The position numbers and the translations under genes are program-made. Source: Clostridia bacterium (lineage in GTDB: Bacteria > Bacillota > Clostridia > Christensenellales > CAG-138). From it: a stretch of DNA of 64,000 bases. Of this stretch, positions 1 to 8,632 are shown piece after piece; within the stretch, counting starts at the first letter, position 1, and each line of letters begins with the position of its first letter. The stretch covers positions 1-64,000 of the forward strand of contig JAFXVP010000052.1 of the NCBI GenBank assembly GCA_017524445.1, in the 5' to 3' direction. Below the pieces are notes generated by a model that saw only the letters and a list, made by a program, of their open reading frames with translations, did not search any database and had not been told where the DNA came from.

Positions 1-1998
1 AGCGTCCGCGCCGTCAATGCTGTCGATCGTAAAGTCGACGCCTTCATACACGACGCCGTCGATCTGCGGAAGATCAACAAAGAAGTCCACACCGATCTTG
101 CCTTCCAGCGTCAGCGCCTGCGTCTTGAACGCCGGTTCCGCCTGCGGCTCGGGCGGCGTCACGACCTGACGCTTATAAAGTGAGATCGCCTTTTGTCCCG
201 TATAGGAACCCGACTTGTAATAACGGAAGCGGGTCTGATCGGACTGATTGTTGAAGCGCAGGTATGCGCCGCCGGACGAGACGATATTCGCGTCGGTCCC
301 GGAAAGCGAAAGCGTGTTCGCATACTGCGTGGAATTGTTGCTGTCCAGTCCATTCGCATTGCTCGTTCTGCCGATATAGTACCCGCTTGCGGATTTGACC
401 GTGCAGCTGCTGCCGCTTTGCGCGATCGTGAAATAGAAATCGTTCTCGTCGGCTTCGACCGTGATCGTCTTGCTGTCGATCGAAACCGTCTTATAGTTAC
501 TGGATACGTCGAGCGCCGTGAGCGAGCCGTCCATCGCGTACGGACCGTCGTTATAGACGATCAGGTAATCGCCGGACCAGTCGGACGGCGCGGTTTCGAC
601 GAGCACATACGTCGCGTCGTCCGAGGGCGTTGCCCACTGCGCGGTGAACGTGCTGTTCGCGTTGACCGTCACGGTCGCGTTCGGCTGATAGATCGCGTTG
701 TCTTGGGACCACTTCCAGCCGGCAAACACCTTTCCGCCCGGCGCGGTGAAGCCGCAGGCGGGCAGCGTGAACGTTTCGCCCGCATAGACCTGCTGCGCCG
801 CCATCGTGCCCGTGCCGCCGTTTGCGGCGAACGAAACGGTGAGGACGGTCTTTGCCGCGAAGTTGACCGTCACGGTGCAGTCCGCGGTCATGTTGCTCAC
901 GGTGAAGCTGTTGCCGTCGCGGGTGAGCGTCGCCGCGCCTTCGGGCGACACGGTCGCGTCCTCGACGTAATAGCCGGTGTTCGGCGTCGCGGTGACCGTG
1001 CGTCCCGAGACGGACACACTGCCCCACGCGCTGTTGTTTGCGGCCGCGGTGATCGTGTAGCTCGTTGCATTCATGGCTTCGCCGCTCGGCGTTGAATAAT
1101 CCGAAGGCGGGGTGAGCCCAAAGAGCAGCCATGCGTATTCGGGATAGTCGATGAAGACGTTGCGGTTGCCCTGCACGTTCTCACACTGGTCGTTCCGGCT
1201 CATCTCCCACGTGTCGACCGGGTCGGTCTCCATCCACTGAAGCAGGGTGAAGAGCGATTCGATGACCTTCTTGCCGTCGTTTCCGCCGGTATCGCCGGAC
1301 GGAGAATACGGATCCGGATCGTTTTCATACAGGTTCGGCTCCTGCCAGCGGCACCAGACGTAGAGCAGAATGCGCGCAATGTCGCCCTTGATGTTGTCGT
1401 TGACCTCGACAAGGTCCGCGGAAGTGTTGTACCACAAAACCGTCCTGCCTTCATATGCCTTGGTCGAATAGGTATCGTACACGCCCTTGACGTTGCCCAT
1501 CGTCTTGTTGCCGCGGGTCGAGTTGATCGTGTCGTTCGTCGGGCGCAGATGGTGCAGATCGCTGCCCGCGTTGCTCTCATAGAAGCTGCCGCGGGATTTC
1601 GGCCAGACGTGCTCGCGGTTGAAGCTTCCGCTGATCGCGTCGGAATAAAACAGGATCGGGTTCGATGAACCGTTGTTTGCATCGGTCTTCGGCCAGTAGT
1701 TCGTCAGCGAGTTGTAGCTGACAGAATTTGTCATCGTCGAGGACATCAGCGTACTCAGACGGCTGAACATGGCGCTGCTCATGGGATCGGTCGACGAAGC
1801 GGCAAGACCGCTGACGACGTCATAGGTATTATTGCCGGTATAATACGCCAATGCCTGGCTCGAAAGCGACGTGCAGGCCGTGTGCCGCGTGCCGGTGTTC
1901 GAAACGAGCGTGCCGGTCTTTGCCTCCGCCGCGGGCAAAAGCGTAAACGTAAGAACGAGGACGAGAAGAAGCGAAAACAGCCGTTTGCGAAGCCGCAT
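1..1998 (-). CDS. Secreted endonuclease I-family nuclease with InlB-type repeat, 3' end outside window
   Basis: The reading frame stays open from an ATG at 1998 to the window edge (at least 666 residues). A signal peptide (MRLRKRLFSLLLVLVLTF...) is followed by an EndA/NucM-type nuclease core. Its metal-binding motifs are NREHVWPKS and SDLHHLRPTND, the usual His-Asn pattern of endonuclease I (PF04231 type). After it come a bacterial-repeat segment ending in STFTAQW (Listeria-Bacteroides/InlB B-repeat type) and a C-terminal region with the DWSGDYLIVY...GYYIG pattern seen in secreted clostridial nucleases. The likely role is extracellular DNA or RNA degradation, with the repeats acting as wall or substrate-binding spacers. 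The start is supported by GGAAAGGAACC just upstream. Family assignment is from motifs; the missing C terminus could hold an anchor. Confidence 0.85.
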   Translation of the reverse strand, partial: MRLRKRLFSLLLVLVLTFTLLPAAEAKTGTLVSNTGTRHTACTSLSSQALAYYTGNNTYDVVSGLAASSTDPMSSAMFSRLSTLMSSTMTNSVSYNSLTNYWPKTDANNGSSNPILFYSDAISGSFNREHVWPKSRGSFYESNAGSDLHHLRPTNDTINSTRGNKTMGNVKGVYDTYSTKAYEGRTVLWYNTSADLVEVNDNIKGDIARILLYVWCRWQEPNLYENDPDPYSPSGDTGGNDGKKVIESLFTLLQWMETDPVDTWEMSRNDQCENVQGNRNVFIDYPEYAWLLFGLTPPSDYSTPSGEAMNATSYTITAAANNSAWGSVSVSGRTVTATPNTGYYVEDATVSPEGAATLTRDGNSFTVSNMTADCTVTVNFAAKTVLTVSFAANGGTGTMAAQQVYAGETFTLPACGFTAPGGKVFAGWKWSQDNAIYQPNATVTVNANSTFTAQWATPSDDATYVLVETAPSDWSGDYLIVYNDGPYAMDGSLTALDVSSNYKTVSIDSKTITVEADENDFYFTIAQSGSSCTVKSASGYYIGRTSNANGLDSNNSTQYANTLSLSGTDANIVSSGGAYLRFNNQSDQTRFRYYKSGSYTGQKAISLYKRQVVTPPEPQAEPAFKTQALTLEGKIGVDFFVDLPQIDGVVYEGVDFTIDSIDGADA

Positions 1999-2074
1999 AG
2001 AGGTTCCTTTCCGCGCCGAAGGCGCATACCGATCCATGATAGTTTTATTATACAGGAAACGCGTCGAAAGTACA

Positions 2075-2100
2075 AGAAAAAAACGCCCGAAACGGGCGTT
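2075..2100 (-). terminator. Rho-independent terminator
   Basis: The stem ACGCCCG-AAA-CGGGCGT at 2083-2099 is followed on the minus strand by a run of T. It lies directly after the zinc-ribbon gene that stops at 2115. Confidence 0.8.
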
Positions 2101-2114
2101 TCATAAAGCATATT

Positions 2115-2882
2115 TTAATACAGATACACGGCAAGCAGCTTCCACGCGCCGTCCAGCTCGACGGCGACGACGCGCAGGTTCGTGACGAATGCGTCGCCGA
2201 CATAAAGCGGTCCCGTGACCTCGGCGTACCGCTCCGCCTCAAGGCCGAGCGCGCGGTTCGTTTCAAAGATCGTCGTATCGGTGACGATCGTCGTTTCCGT
2301 CTCTCCCTCGAGCCGGTATCCTTCCCCGTACTCCGCCGTAAGCCCGGCATGCAGATCGCCCGCAAGACGTTCGTAATAGCCCTGCATGACCGCCTCGGGC
2401 GTGTCGCCCGCGCCGAACAGATCCGTGTGCTCGCCGAGGACTTTATGGGACAGCTCCGCCATGTTGTACAGCGTTTCGCCGTCGCCCTGTTGAAGCGTTT
2501 CGATGACCGCCTCGGTCAGCTTCTCCGGCGTTTCGTACTTTGCCGGAGCCTTGCAGGAAGCGGCGCACACGATCACGACGATCAGCACGACAATCAGCGC
2601 CGCGCATGCGCCGGTCAGCAGCAGGAAGCGGCGCTTCTGCGCCGGCTTTGCCGTTTTCAGGTGGGCAAACCGGTTCCGAGCTTGGGCGAACGTACCGGAA
2701 ATCCACTTTCCGGCCCTTCCGAACCATCCGGCGATCCCATCCGTGATCCCGGAGAGCGCGGTGTTTTTCGTCCTTTTCGTCGTCTTCGGCTCCGGCTCCG
2801 GTTCCTGCGGTACCGACGTCCCGCATCTCCGACAGAACAGTGCGCCTTCGTCAAGCGTCGCACCGCAGTTTTTGCACTTCAT
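2115..2882 (-). CDS. Zinc-ribbon membrane protein of unknown function
   Basis: The 255-residue protein opens with a zinc-ribbon: MKCKNCGATL and LFCRRCG, two CxxC pairs at about residues 3-6 and 17-20. A basic stretch leads to one transmembrane segment (about 92-108, LLLTGACAALIVVLIVVIV). An extracytoplasmic domain of about 145 residues follows, rich in Glu, Thr and Tyr. This zinc-ribbon, helix, outer-domain architecture is common in Clostridia and has no assigned function. It has its own promoter and terminator, and diverges from another zinc-ribbon membrane gene at 3087, which hints at a shared envelope role. I do not recognise a catalytic motif. Confidence 0.75.
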   Translation of the reverse strand: MKCKNCGATLDEGALFCRRCGTSVPQEPEPEPKTTKRTKNTALSGITDGIAGWFGRAGKWISGTFAQARNRFAHLKTAKPAQKRRFLLLTGACAALIVVLIVVIVCAASCKAPAKYETPEKLTEAVIETLQQGDGETLYNMAELSHKVLGEHTDLFGAGDTPEAVMQGYYERLAGDLHAGLTAEYGEGYRLEGETETTIVTDTTIFETNRALGLEAERYAEVTGPLYVGDAFVTNLRVVAVELDGAWKLLAVYLY

Positions 2883-2924
2883 ACCATCCTCCGCCGCGTT
2901 TCTTACGCGTCCTTTGATATTGAT

Positions 2925-2953
2925 ATCGTATCACGCCTTGTCCCATGGGTCAA
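2925..2953 (-). promoter_or_regulatory. Sigma-A type promoter for the zinc-ribbon gene
   Basis: On the minus strand, TTGACC (2948-2953) and TACGAT (2925-2930) are separated by exactly 17 bases, about 45 bases before the start codon at 2882. Confidence 0.6.
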
Positions 2954-3019
2954 CGATACCGGCGCCGTGTTTCCAATGATTTTACAACTCTGCCGAACTT
3001 TCCGTGCGCGGAAAGGATG

Positions 3020-3047
3020 TTGCACTTTCCGGACAATATGATATACT
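3020..3047 (+). promoter_or_regulatory. Sigma-A type promoter for the Tim44-like gene
   Basis: TTGCAC (3020-3025) and TATACT (3042-3047) are 16 bases apart, 39 bases upstream of the ATG at 3087. The RBS AAAGGAGA lies between. Confidence 0.65.
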
Positions 3048-3086
3048 GTAGAAAAAGACGATATTGCCTCGGAAAAGGAGATTTCT

Positions 3087-4004
3087 ATGAAAAAACGGAT
3101 CCTGCTGGTTCTTTTGTCCGCACTGCTCGTCGCGGCGTTCGTGCTTACGCCGCACATCGGACGCGCCGATCTCGGCGATTTCTCCGGCGGCGGAGATTAC
3201 GGCGGAGGCGGTTCCGATTGGGGCGGCGGTTCCGATTGGGGATCCTCCGACTGGGGCAGCTCCTCAGGCGGTTATTATTCCACGCGCTCCGGCGGTTCCT
3301 GCGACGCATCGGACCTGATCATCGTCGTCATGATCGTGGTCGTGCTCCTCGTCGCCGTATTGGCAAAGAGCAAGAAGACGAGCAGCCGGACCGTCACGCC
3401 CGGCGCGACGCGCACCGCCGCTTCCAAGCTGCATCCGATATCAGAGCTCATCAATCGCGATCCGAACTTCTCGGAGGAAGATCTCAAGGAATGGCTCCAG
3501 AACCTGTATATCAAGATGCAGGATTGCTGTACAAAGCGCGACGTCGAACCGGTCCGTCCGTACTTTGCGGACGCGCTCTATCAGCAGTTTGACCGGCAGA
3601 TGAAGCAGCTTCGCCTCAACCGCCGCACCAATTACGTCGAGCGCGTCGCCGTGCTGTCCGTGGACCTCAAAGGCACCTATCAGGACAAGGGCGAGGACGT
3701 GATCGTCGCCGAGATCTACGCGCGCATCACGGACTATACGCTGGACGATCTGACCGGCAAGGTCGTTGCGGGAAGCCGCGATCACGAAAAGTTCATGACC
3801 TACGAGTATTCGCTGTCGCGTCCGATCGGCAAAACGACCGAGCCGCGCGCGGAGGGCGTTTCCGAGCGTCATTGCCCGAACTGCGGCGCGCCGCTGTCCG
3901 TCAACGAAAGCATCAAGTGCCCGTACTGCGATTCCGTGCTGACCTTCTCGGATCACGACTGGACGGTCTACGCGATCAAGGGCATTTCGCAGCGTACTGT
4001 ATAA
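3087..4004 (+). CDS. Tim44-like domain membrane protein with C-terminal zinc ribbon
   Basis: The 305-residue protein has a signal peptide or first membrane segment (1-25). A low-complexity stretch of GGG, DWG and SS units follows (about 30-70), then a strongly hydrophobic helix (about 76-92, LIIVVMIVVVLLVAVLA). A Tim44-like/MviM-type globular domain (about 110-255) contains the typical opening region SEEDLKEWLQNLYIKMQDC. A zinc ribbon (CPNCGAPL...CPYCDSVL, about 262-283) closes it. Bacterial Tim44-like proteins of this shape are membrane-anchored with the domain in the cytoplasm; a function is not established. The start is well set by a Shine-Dalgarno site 7 bases upstream. Both this and the divergent neighbour carry a zinc ribbon plus a single membrane anchor. 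Confidence 0.8.
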   Translation: MKKRILLVLLSALLVAAFVLTPHIGRADLGDFSGGGDYGGGGSDWGGGSDWGSSDWGSSSGGYYSTRSGGSCDASDLIIVVMIVVVLLVAVLAKSKKTSSRTVTPGATRTAASKLHPISELINRDPNFSEEDLKEWLQNLYIKMQDCCTKRDVEPVRPYFADALYQQFDRQMKQLRLNRRTNYVERVAVLSVDLKGTYQDKGEDVIVAEIYARITDYTLDDLTGKVVAGSRDHEKFMTYEYSLSRPIGKTTEPRAEGVSERHCPNCGAPLSVNESIKCPYCDSVLTFSDHDWTVYAIKGISQRTV

Positions 4005-4059
4005 CAACGATCGGCGGCGAGGGATTCCCCCCGCCGCTTTGCGTGCAAAGGAGGATTTT

Positions 4060-5259
4060 ATGGAGTTTGATTTCACCACCATCCTCGACCGGCGCGGCAG
4101 GGACGCGCTTGCGGTCGACGTCATCCCCTACCCCGACGTGACCGTCGAGGACGGACTGCGTCCGATCCCGATGTGGGTCGCGGACATGAGCTTTCCGACC
4201 GCGCCGAGCATCACGGAAGCCGTGCAGAAGCGGCTTAACCATCCGAACTTCGGTTACTTCATGCTGCCGGATGCGTACTTTGACGCGATCAAATGGTGGC
4301 AGAAGACGCGCCACGGCGTCGAGGGGCTCGAAAAAGAGCACATCGGCTATGAAAACGGCGTGCTCGGCGGCGTCTCTTCGGCGCTCCGCGCGCTGACGAA
4401 CGAGGGCGATCCGATCCTCGTACACAGCCCGACCTACGTGGGCTTTCTGCACGTGCTCGAGGACATGCGCCGCCGCGTCGTCACGAGTCCTCTCCTGCGC
4501 GATGAAAACGGCGTCTGGCGCATGGATTACGCCGACATGGAGCAGAAGATCAAAGAAAACGGGATCAAGGTCGTCATCTTCTGCTCGCCGCACAACCCCT
4601 GCGGCAGAGTCTGGGAGCGCGAGGAGATCGATCGCGCGATGGCGGTGTACCGCGACTGCGGCTGCACCGTGCTTTCCGACGAGATCTGGGCGGATCTGAC
4701 CTTTCAGGATCACAGGCATATCCCGACGCAAAGCGTCAGTGAAGACGCAAGGATGCGCACGATCGCGTTCTACGCGCCGAGCAAGACGTTCAGTCTCGCG
4801 GGGCTGATCGGCTCGTATCATATCATCTACAACGATGAACTCAATAAGATCGTGACCGACTGCGGCAAAGCGACGTTTTACAATTCCTGCAACGTGCTTT
4901 CGCTGCACGCGCTTTTGGGCGCGTACAGTCCGGACGGCGCAAAGTGGCTTGACGAGCTCCGCGCGGTGCTGTACGGGAATCTCTGCTACGTCAAATACTT
5001 CATGGAATCGCACTTCCCCGGCGTTTCGATGTTCCTGCCCGAGGGCACATACATGCTGTTTCTGAACTGCAAGGGCTGGTGCGAGGCGCACGGCGTGCCG
5101 ATGGACGAGCTTTTGCGCCGCGGCGTGCGCGCGGGCGTGATCTGGCAGCGCGGCGCGGACTTCGGCGAGCCGGACAGCATCCGCCTGAACGTGGCTCTGC
5201 CCGCTTCGCTCATCGAAGAAGCAATGCAGCGGCTGAAAACGCGCGTGTTCGTCGACTGA
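4060..5259 (+). CDS. patB: PLP-dependent aminotransferase / C-S beta-lyase, MalY-PatB family
   Basis: The 399-residue fold-type I PLP enzyme matches the MalY/PatB cystathionine beta-lyase group: PMWVADMSF near the N terminus, FCSPHNPCGRVW in the middle, LSDEIWADL for the cofactor-ring aspartate, and the Schiff-base lysine in YAPSKTFSLAGL (about residue 243). The reaction would be alpha,beta-elimination of cystathionine or cysteine-type substrates to pyruvate, ammonia and a thiol; some family members act as true aminotransferases. The ATG at 4060 is preferred over an upstream TTG at 4039 because AAAGGAGG lies 6 bases before it. A flavodoxin-like reductase follows after 7 bases, so the two are probably one transcript. 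Confidence 0.88.
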   Translation: MEFDFTTILDRRGRDALAVDVIPYPDVTVEDGLRPIPMWVADMSFPTAPSITEAVQKRLNHPNFGYFMLPDAYFDAIKWWQKTRHGVEGLEKEHIGYENGVLGGVSSALRALTNEGDPILVHSPTYVGFLHVLEDMRRRVVTSPLLRDENGVWRMDYADMEQKIKENGIKVVIFCSPHNPCGRVWEREEIDRAMAVYRDCGCTVLSDEIWADLTFQDHRHIPTQSVSEDARMRTIAFYAPSKTFSLAGLIGSYHIIYNDELNKIVTDCGKATFYNSCNVLSLHALLGAYSPDGAKWLDELRAVLYGNLCYVKYFMESHFPGVSMFLPEGTYMLFLNCKGWCEAHGVPMDELLRRGVRAGVIWQRGADFGEPDSIRLNVALPASLIEEAMQRLKTRVFVD

Positions 5260-5266
5260 GGTGCCT

Positions 5267-5833
5267 ATGATCCTGTTTATCGACGCCTGCGTGCGGGAGG
5301 CGTCCCGCACGAAACGGCTTGCAAAGCGCGTGCTTTCGCACATGAACGACACGGTTGAAACGGTCCGGCTCGAAGCGCTCGATTTTCCGAAAACGGACGA
5401 AGCGTTTCTCCGTAAGCGCGACGCGTGCATCGCGGCGGGCGATTTTTCCGATCCGATCTTCGACCTTGCGAAGCAGTTCGTCCGCGCGGACGCGGTCGTG
5501 ATCGCCGCGCCGCACTGGGACCTTTCCTTCCCCGCCGCGCTCAAACAGTATTTCGAGCAGATCAACGTCGTCAACCTGACCTTCTTCTATACGGACAGCG
5601 ACCGGCCGATCACGCTCTGCCTTGCCAAAAAGCTTGTATACGTCGCGACGGCCGGCGGACCGGTGCGCAGCCACGATTACGGCTTCGGCTACGTGAAAGC
5701 GCTCGGCGAAGAGTTCTACGGGATCAAGGATGCGAAGCTCTTCTGCGCGGAGGGACTGGACATCTTCGGCGCGGACGCGGAAGCGATCCTTCAGGAAGCC
5801 GAAAAAGAGATCGACGCCTATTTCAACAGATAA
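5267..5833 (+). CDS. NAD(P)H-dependent FMN oxidoreductase (flavodoxin_2 / azoreductase-like)
   Basis: The 188-residue single-domain flavodoxin fold has strand one MILFIDACVRE, the flavin-phosphate contact region ADAVVIAAPHWDLSFPAALKQYFE (about 75-98) and a second contact KKLVYVATAGGP. This is the layout of AzoR/MdaB-type NAD(P)H quinone or azo reductases, near their usual 190-210 residues. Quinone or electrophile reduction is likely; the substrate is unknown. The ATG at 5267 is chosen over a GTG at 5261 because GAGG (5258-5261), overlapping the end of patB, is correctly spaced for it. A terminator follows immediately. Confidence 0.8.
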   Translation: MILFIDACVREASRTKRLAKRVLSHMNDTVETVRLEALDFPKTDEAFLRKRDACIAAGDFSDPIFDLAKQFVRADAVVIAAPHWDLSFPAALKQYFEQINVVNLTFFYTDSDRPITLCLAKKLVYVATAGGPVRSHDYGFGYVKALGEEFYGIKDAKLFCAEGLDIFGADAEAILQEAEKEIDAYFNR

Positions 5834-5837
5834 AAAG

Positions 5838-5908
5838 AAACCCGACGCATCGGACCGGGGGCGATCCTTTCGTCGGGTTTTGCGTTTTGCCGGGCATAAA
5901 AGCCCGGC
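5838..5908 (+). terminator. Terminator plus a second hairpin
   Basis: AAACCCGACG (5838-5847) pairs with CGTCGGGTTT (5871-5880), followed by T. A second hairpin, GCCGGGC-ATAAAA-GCCCGGC, sits at 5889-5908. They end the patB transcript and lie before the convergent LRR gene. Nothing else is seen in 5834-6009. Confidence 0.75.
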
Positions 5909-6009
5909 GCGCCTTCCCGATCGGGGCATCGATCAAAGGAGTGCGCTTATGGGGAGACGGCAGGCGGATATGGATGATGGTGTGGTGTGCCCGCTTGCCG
6001 GATCCTTTT

Positions 6010-8583
6010 TTATCGGACTTTGCAGTTCAGAACGTTCGACCACTCACCGAAATAGGTCATGCCGTTGAACACCTGATAGCCACGCACCGTCACGTAATAG
6101 GTCGTACCGGCGGTCAGCCCTTTGATCGTGGTCCGGTATGCATCCGGTCTTGTGACCTTGACTGCGCCGACGTTCTTTGTGAATTTCGCGTCCGTCGCGT
6201 ACTTGATCTGGTATCCCGTGACCGTCTTTGAGCCGTCCCACCTTGCCGTGAACTGTTTTGTGCCGGCGTCGACGCCGAGCAGGGTCCGCGTGGTGATGCG
6301 CGTCGTCGTCTTCAAGGGGCCGACCTCGCCGAGATTGTAGTTATCCATCGGGTCGCTGTAATACGCCTTGACGCCGTACTGATAGCGCGTTCCCGCATAG
6401 ACCTTCGTATCCGTCCACGCCGTGTCCGTCGTGTTGTTCCAGCGTTTGAATTCCGTCCATCCGTCGGTCGTGGAGCTCCACGCACGGCGGTAAATGACGT
6501 AACCCTTTGCGCCGGAGACCGGCTCCCAGCTGAGCGCGACGCCGTCCTTCCTGTTCGCAACGTCCGTCTTTTCCGTCGGCGGCAAGTAGATCTTGAACCA
6601 GTTCGAAGCGGTCTTGCCGGTATTCTTCATCGTAACCGTCAGCGTTGCTGTACCGGGCGCGTCGTTGTTTTCAAATACCTCTGTATAATAGCCTGAATCA
6701 AGGATGACGTCATCATCTCCGATGACGCGATACGGCGGTTCATACGCTTTATTCTCGTAGAATATCACATACGGTGTTTCGCCCTTGAACCCGACCGTGC
6801 CGTAGTATTCGTCGTAAGCGTCTCCGTTCCTCGTCCATTCGACGCTTGCGTCTCCCTCGTAAGGGAACAGCAGCGTGACCGACAGTCTGCCGGTGACTGC
6901 GTTGTAAAAACCGATATGCATGTAATGCAGCGTTCTGAGGTCCCGATCCGCTGTTACAACGCCGGTTCTGTAATCATACGAAACGCCGTCGTAGTGCTCG
7001 TTTTCATTCGAATCTTTCGTACGATACGCTTCGTAAACATTGTCGAAATACCCGAACTCACCCGTGTAATCAAGTCCCGTAAACGCGCCCAGATCGAACG
7101 TATATGCGCCGTCCGTCTCCTGCATGCGCTGATCGATCAGAAGGGTCTGATTTTCTCCTCTGAAGGATTCAACCTGCTGATTGTGACTCAGATCGACCTT
7201 CAGAAGATGGTTATTGTCTACGTCCACGCTTGTCAGATTCGGGTTGCCCGAAAGATCCAGCTCGTAAAGCTCGCCGTTACTGCACGTCAGTTCCTCCAGC
7301 GCGGCATTTTCAGAAAGGTCCAGTGCCATGATCGGCGTATGGTCGATTTGGATCGACTTCAGCGCGGCATTGCGGCTGACGTCGATCTCCGTCATGGAGC
7401 CGTTTTGGATCGAAAGGAACGTCAGCGCCGCGTTTTCGCTGAGGTCCGGAGATCGGAGATACGGCCCGTTCAGGTACAGCGTTTCCAGCTGCGCGCTGCC
7501 GCTAAGGTCGATTGTTTCCGTCTTTCCGGAAATATCGGCACGTTTGAGCTTGCCGCAGCTGCTGAAATCAATCGACGGGATCGTGGTTTCCAGCCGGACC
7601 TCAAGCAGCTCCGTGTTGTGGCTCAGGTCGAGGGATGTCAGCGTGTCACACCAGACGGACAGCGATTCCAGCGCCGTATTCTTAGAAAGATTCAGTGTTT
7701 TAAGACCGGTTGCCGGTCCCTTGACGGATCCCGGTGCGATTCGCGCGCTGCGGGATGCGTATTCCTCCTCGAGATCTTCCAGAAAGTCCGATTCATATCC
7801 GATCGAGAGATACTCGAGCGCTGTGTTTTTGCTTAGGTCCAGCGACCGGATCGTCCCGTCGACGGCAAGCGCTCTGAGCGCTGTGCACGCGGAAAGATCG
7901 ATCGTGCCCTCCACTTTGCAGCAGAGAACCTTGAGCGCGGGACAGGTGTTGACGTTTTCCGCAATGCCGTGAGGATTTCCGCTGCGCGTCCACTCCAGCA
8001 GTCCAAGCGTTTCCAGCTTCGGGCAGTTTTTTACGTTCACCTTATTTGCGCCGGTGGCGACCCGTTTGAGGTTCGGGCAACCGCTGCAGTTGATCGAGCT
8101 GATCTCGCCGCCGCCCTTCCCCCAGTCCCAATTGATCGATTCAAGCGCGGGGCAGCCGGAAAAATCGATATTGGCGAGGTAAACCTCCTCGCAATCGACG
8201 AGCTTCAGATTCTTCAGCTGCGCAAAGCGGAACGGCTTGAGCATAATATAATCCATGTAAAGCTCCTCAAGATTGGGGAACAGCTGCAATCCCTCCAGCG
8301 AGATCTTTTTCAAATACAGCTCCTCGCCGTTGACCTCGTCAAAGCCGGATATGCTGATGACGTTGACGCCGGTCGCCTGCGCCTCGGTCATATAGTATCC
8401 GCCGCTCGCGCTGCCGCTGACCGAAAGGTGCGCGATGATCCAGCCGCGCAGATCGTTGTCCGGAAAGTTCGCTTCGTTGATTTCAAGATACCGTGCCGCG
8501 CGTTCCGCCTCCGCAAAGCCGTACGGGATCAGGCTCAGCAGCAGCATCGCGCACAGGATCAGCGCAAAGATCCGTTTTTTCAT
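6010..8583 (-). CDS. Secreted leucine-rich-repeat protein with fibronectin III-like C terminus
   Basis: The 857-residue protein has a signal peptide (MKKRIFALILCAMLLLSLIPYGFAEA) and an N-terminal cap with NEANFPDNDLRGWI. Many irregular leucine-rich repeats of about 21-23 residues follow (roughly 85-480; consensus L..LDLS.NTALE.L). A spacer domain comes next, then a fibronectin III-like pair near 670-857 (GYVIYRRAWSSTTDGW... and TYYVTVRGYQVF...WSNVLNCKV). No LPXTG or membrane tail is visible, so it is probably secreted or non-covalently wall-bound. It is a paralogue of the LRR protein at 43444-46125, sharing the same C-terminal module. It follows the sigma-factor gene by 49 bases and may share its transcript. 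The RBS is AAAGGAGAG. A binding partner cannot be told from sequence. Confidence 0.85.
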   Translation of the reverse strand: MKKRIFALILCAMLLLSLIPYGFAEAERAARYLEINEANFPDNDLRGWIIAHLSVSGSASGGYYMTEAQATGVNVISISGFDEVNGEELYLKKISLEGLQLFPNLEELYMDYIMLKPFRFAQLKNLKLVDCEEVYLANIDFSGCPALESINWDWGKGGGEISSINCSGCPNLKRVATGANKVNVKNCPKLETLGLLEWTRSGNPHGIAENVNTCPALKVLCCKVEGTIDLSACTALRALAVDGTIRSLDLSKNTALEYLSIGYESDFLEDLEEEYASRSARIAPGSVKGPATGLKTLNLSKNTALESLSVWCDTLTSLDLSHNTELLEVRLETTIPSIDFSSCGKLKRADISGKTETIDLSGSAQLETLYLNGPYLRSPDLSENAALTFLSIQNGSMTEIDVSRNAALKSIQIDHTPIMALDLSENAALEELTCSNGELYELDLSGNPNLTSVDVDNNHLLKVDLSHNQQVESFRGENQTLLIDQRMQETDGAYTFDLGAFTGLDYTGEFGYFDNVYEAYRTKDSNENEHYDGVSYDYRTGVVTADRDLRTLHYMHIGFYNAVTGRLSVTLLFPYEGDASVEWTRNGDAYDEYYGTVGFKGETPYVIFYENKAYEPPYRVIGDDDVILDSGYYTEVFENNDAPGTATLTVTMKNTGKTASNWFKIYLPPTEKTDVANRKDGVALSWEPVSGAKGYVIYRRAWSSTTDGWTEFKRWNNTTDTAWTDTKVYAGTRYQYGVKAYYSDPMDNYNLGEVGPLKTTTRITTRTLLGVDAGTKQFTARWDGSKTVTGYQIKYATDAKFTKNVGAVKVTRPDAYRTTIKGLTAGTTYYVTVRGYQVFNGMTYFGEWSNVLNCKVR

Positions 8584-8632
8584 GTTCTTTTCTCTCCTTT
8601 TCTGTCATACGATCGGTTTATGTATCAAAACA

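Noticed and set aside
193..1095. 300-residue plus frame opposite the endonuclease gene
   Set aside because: Antisense shadow, Arg-rich; the minus frame has clear nuclease motifs.
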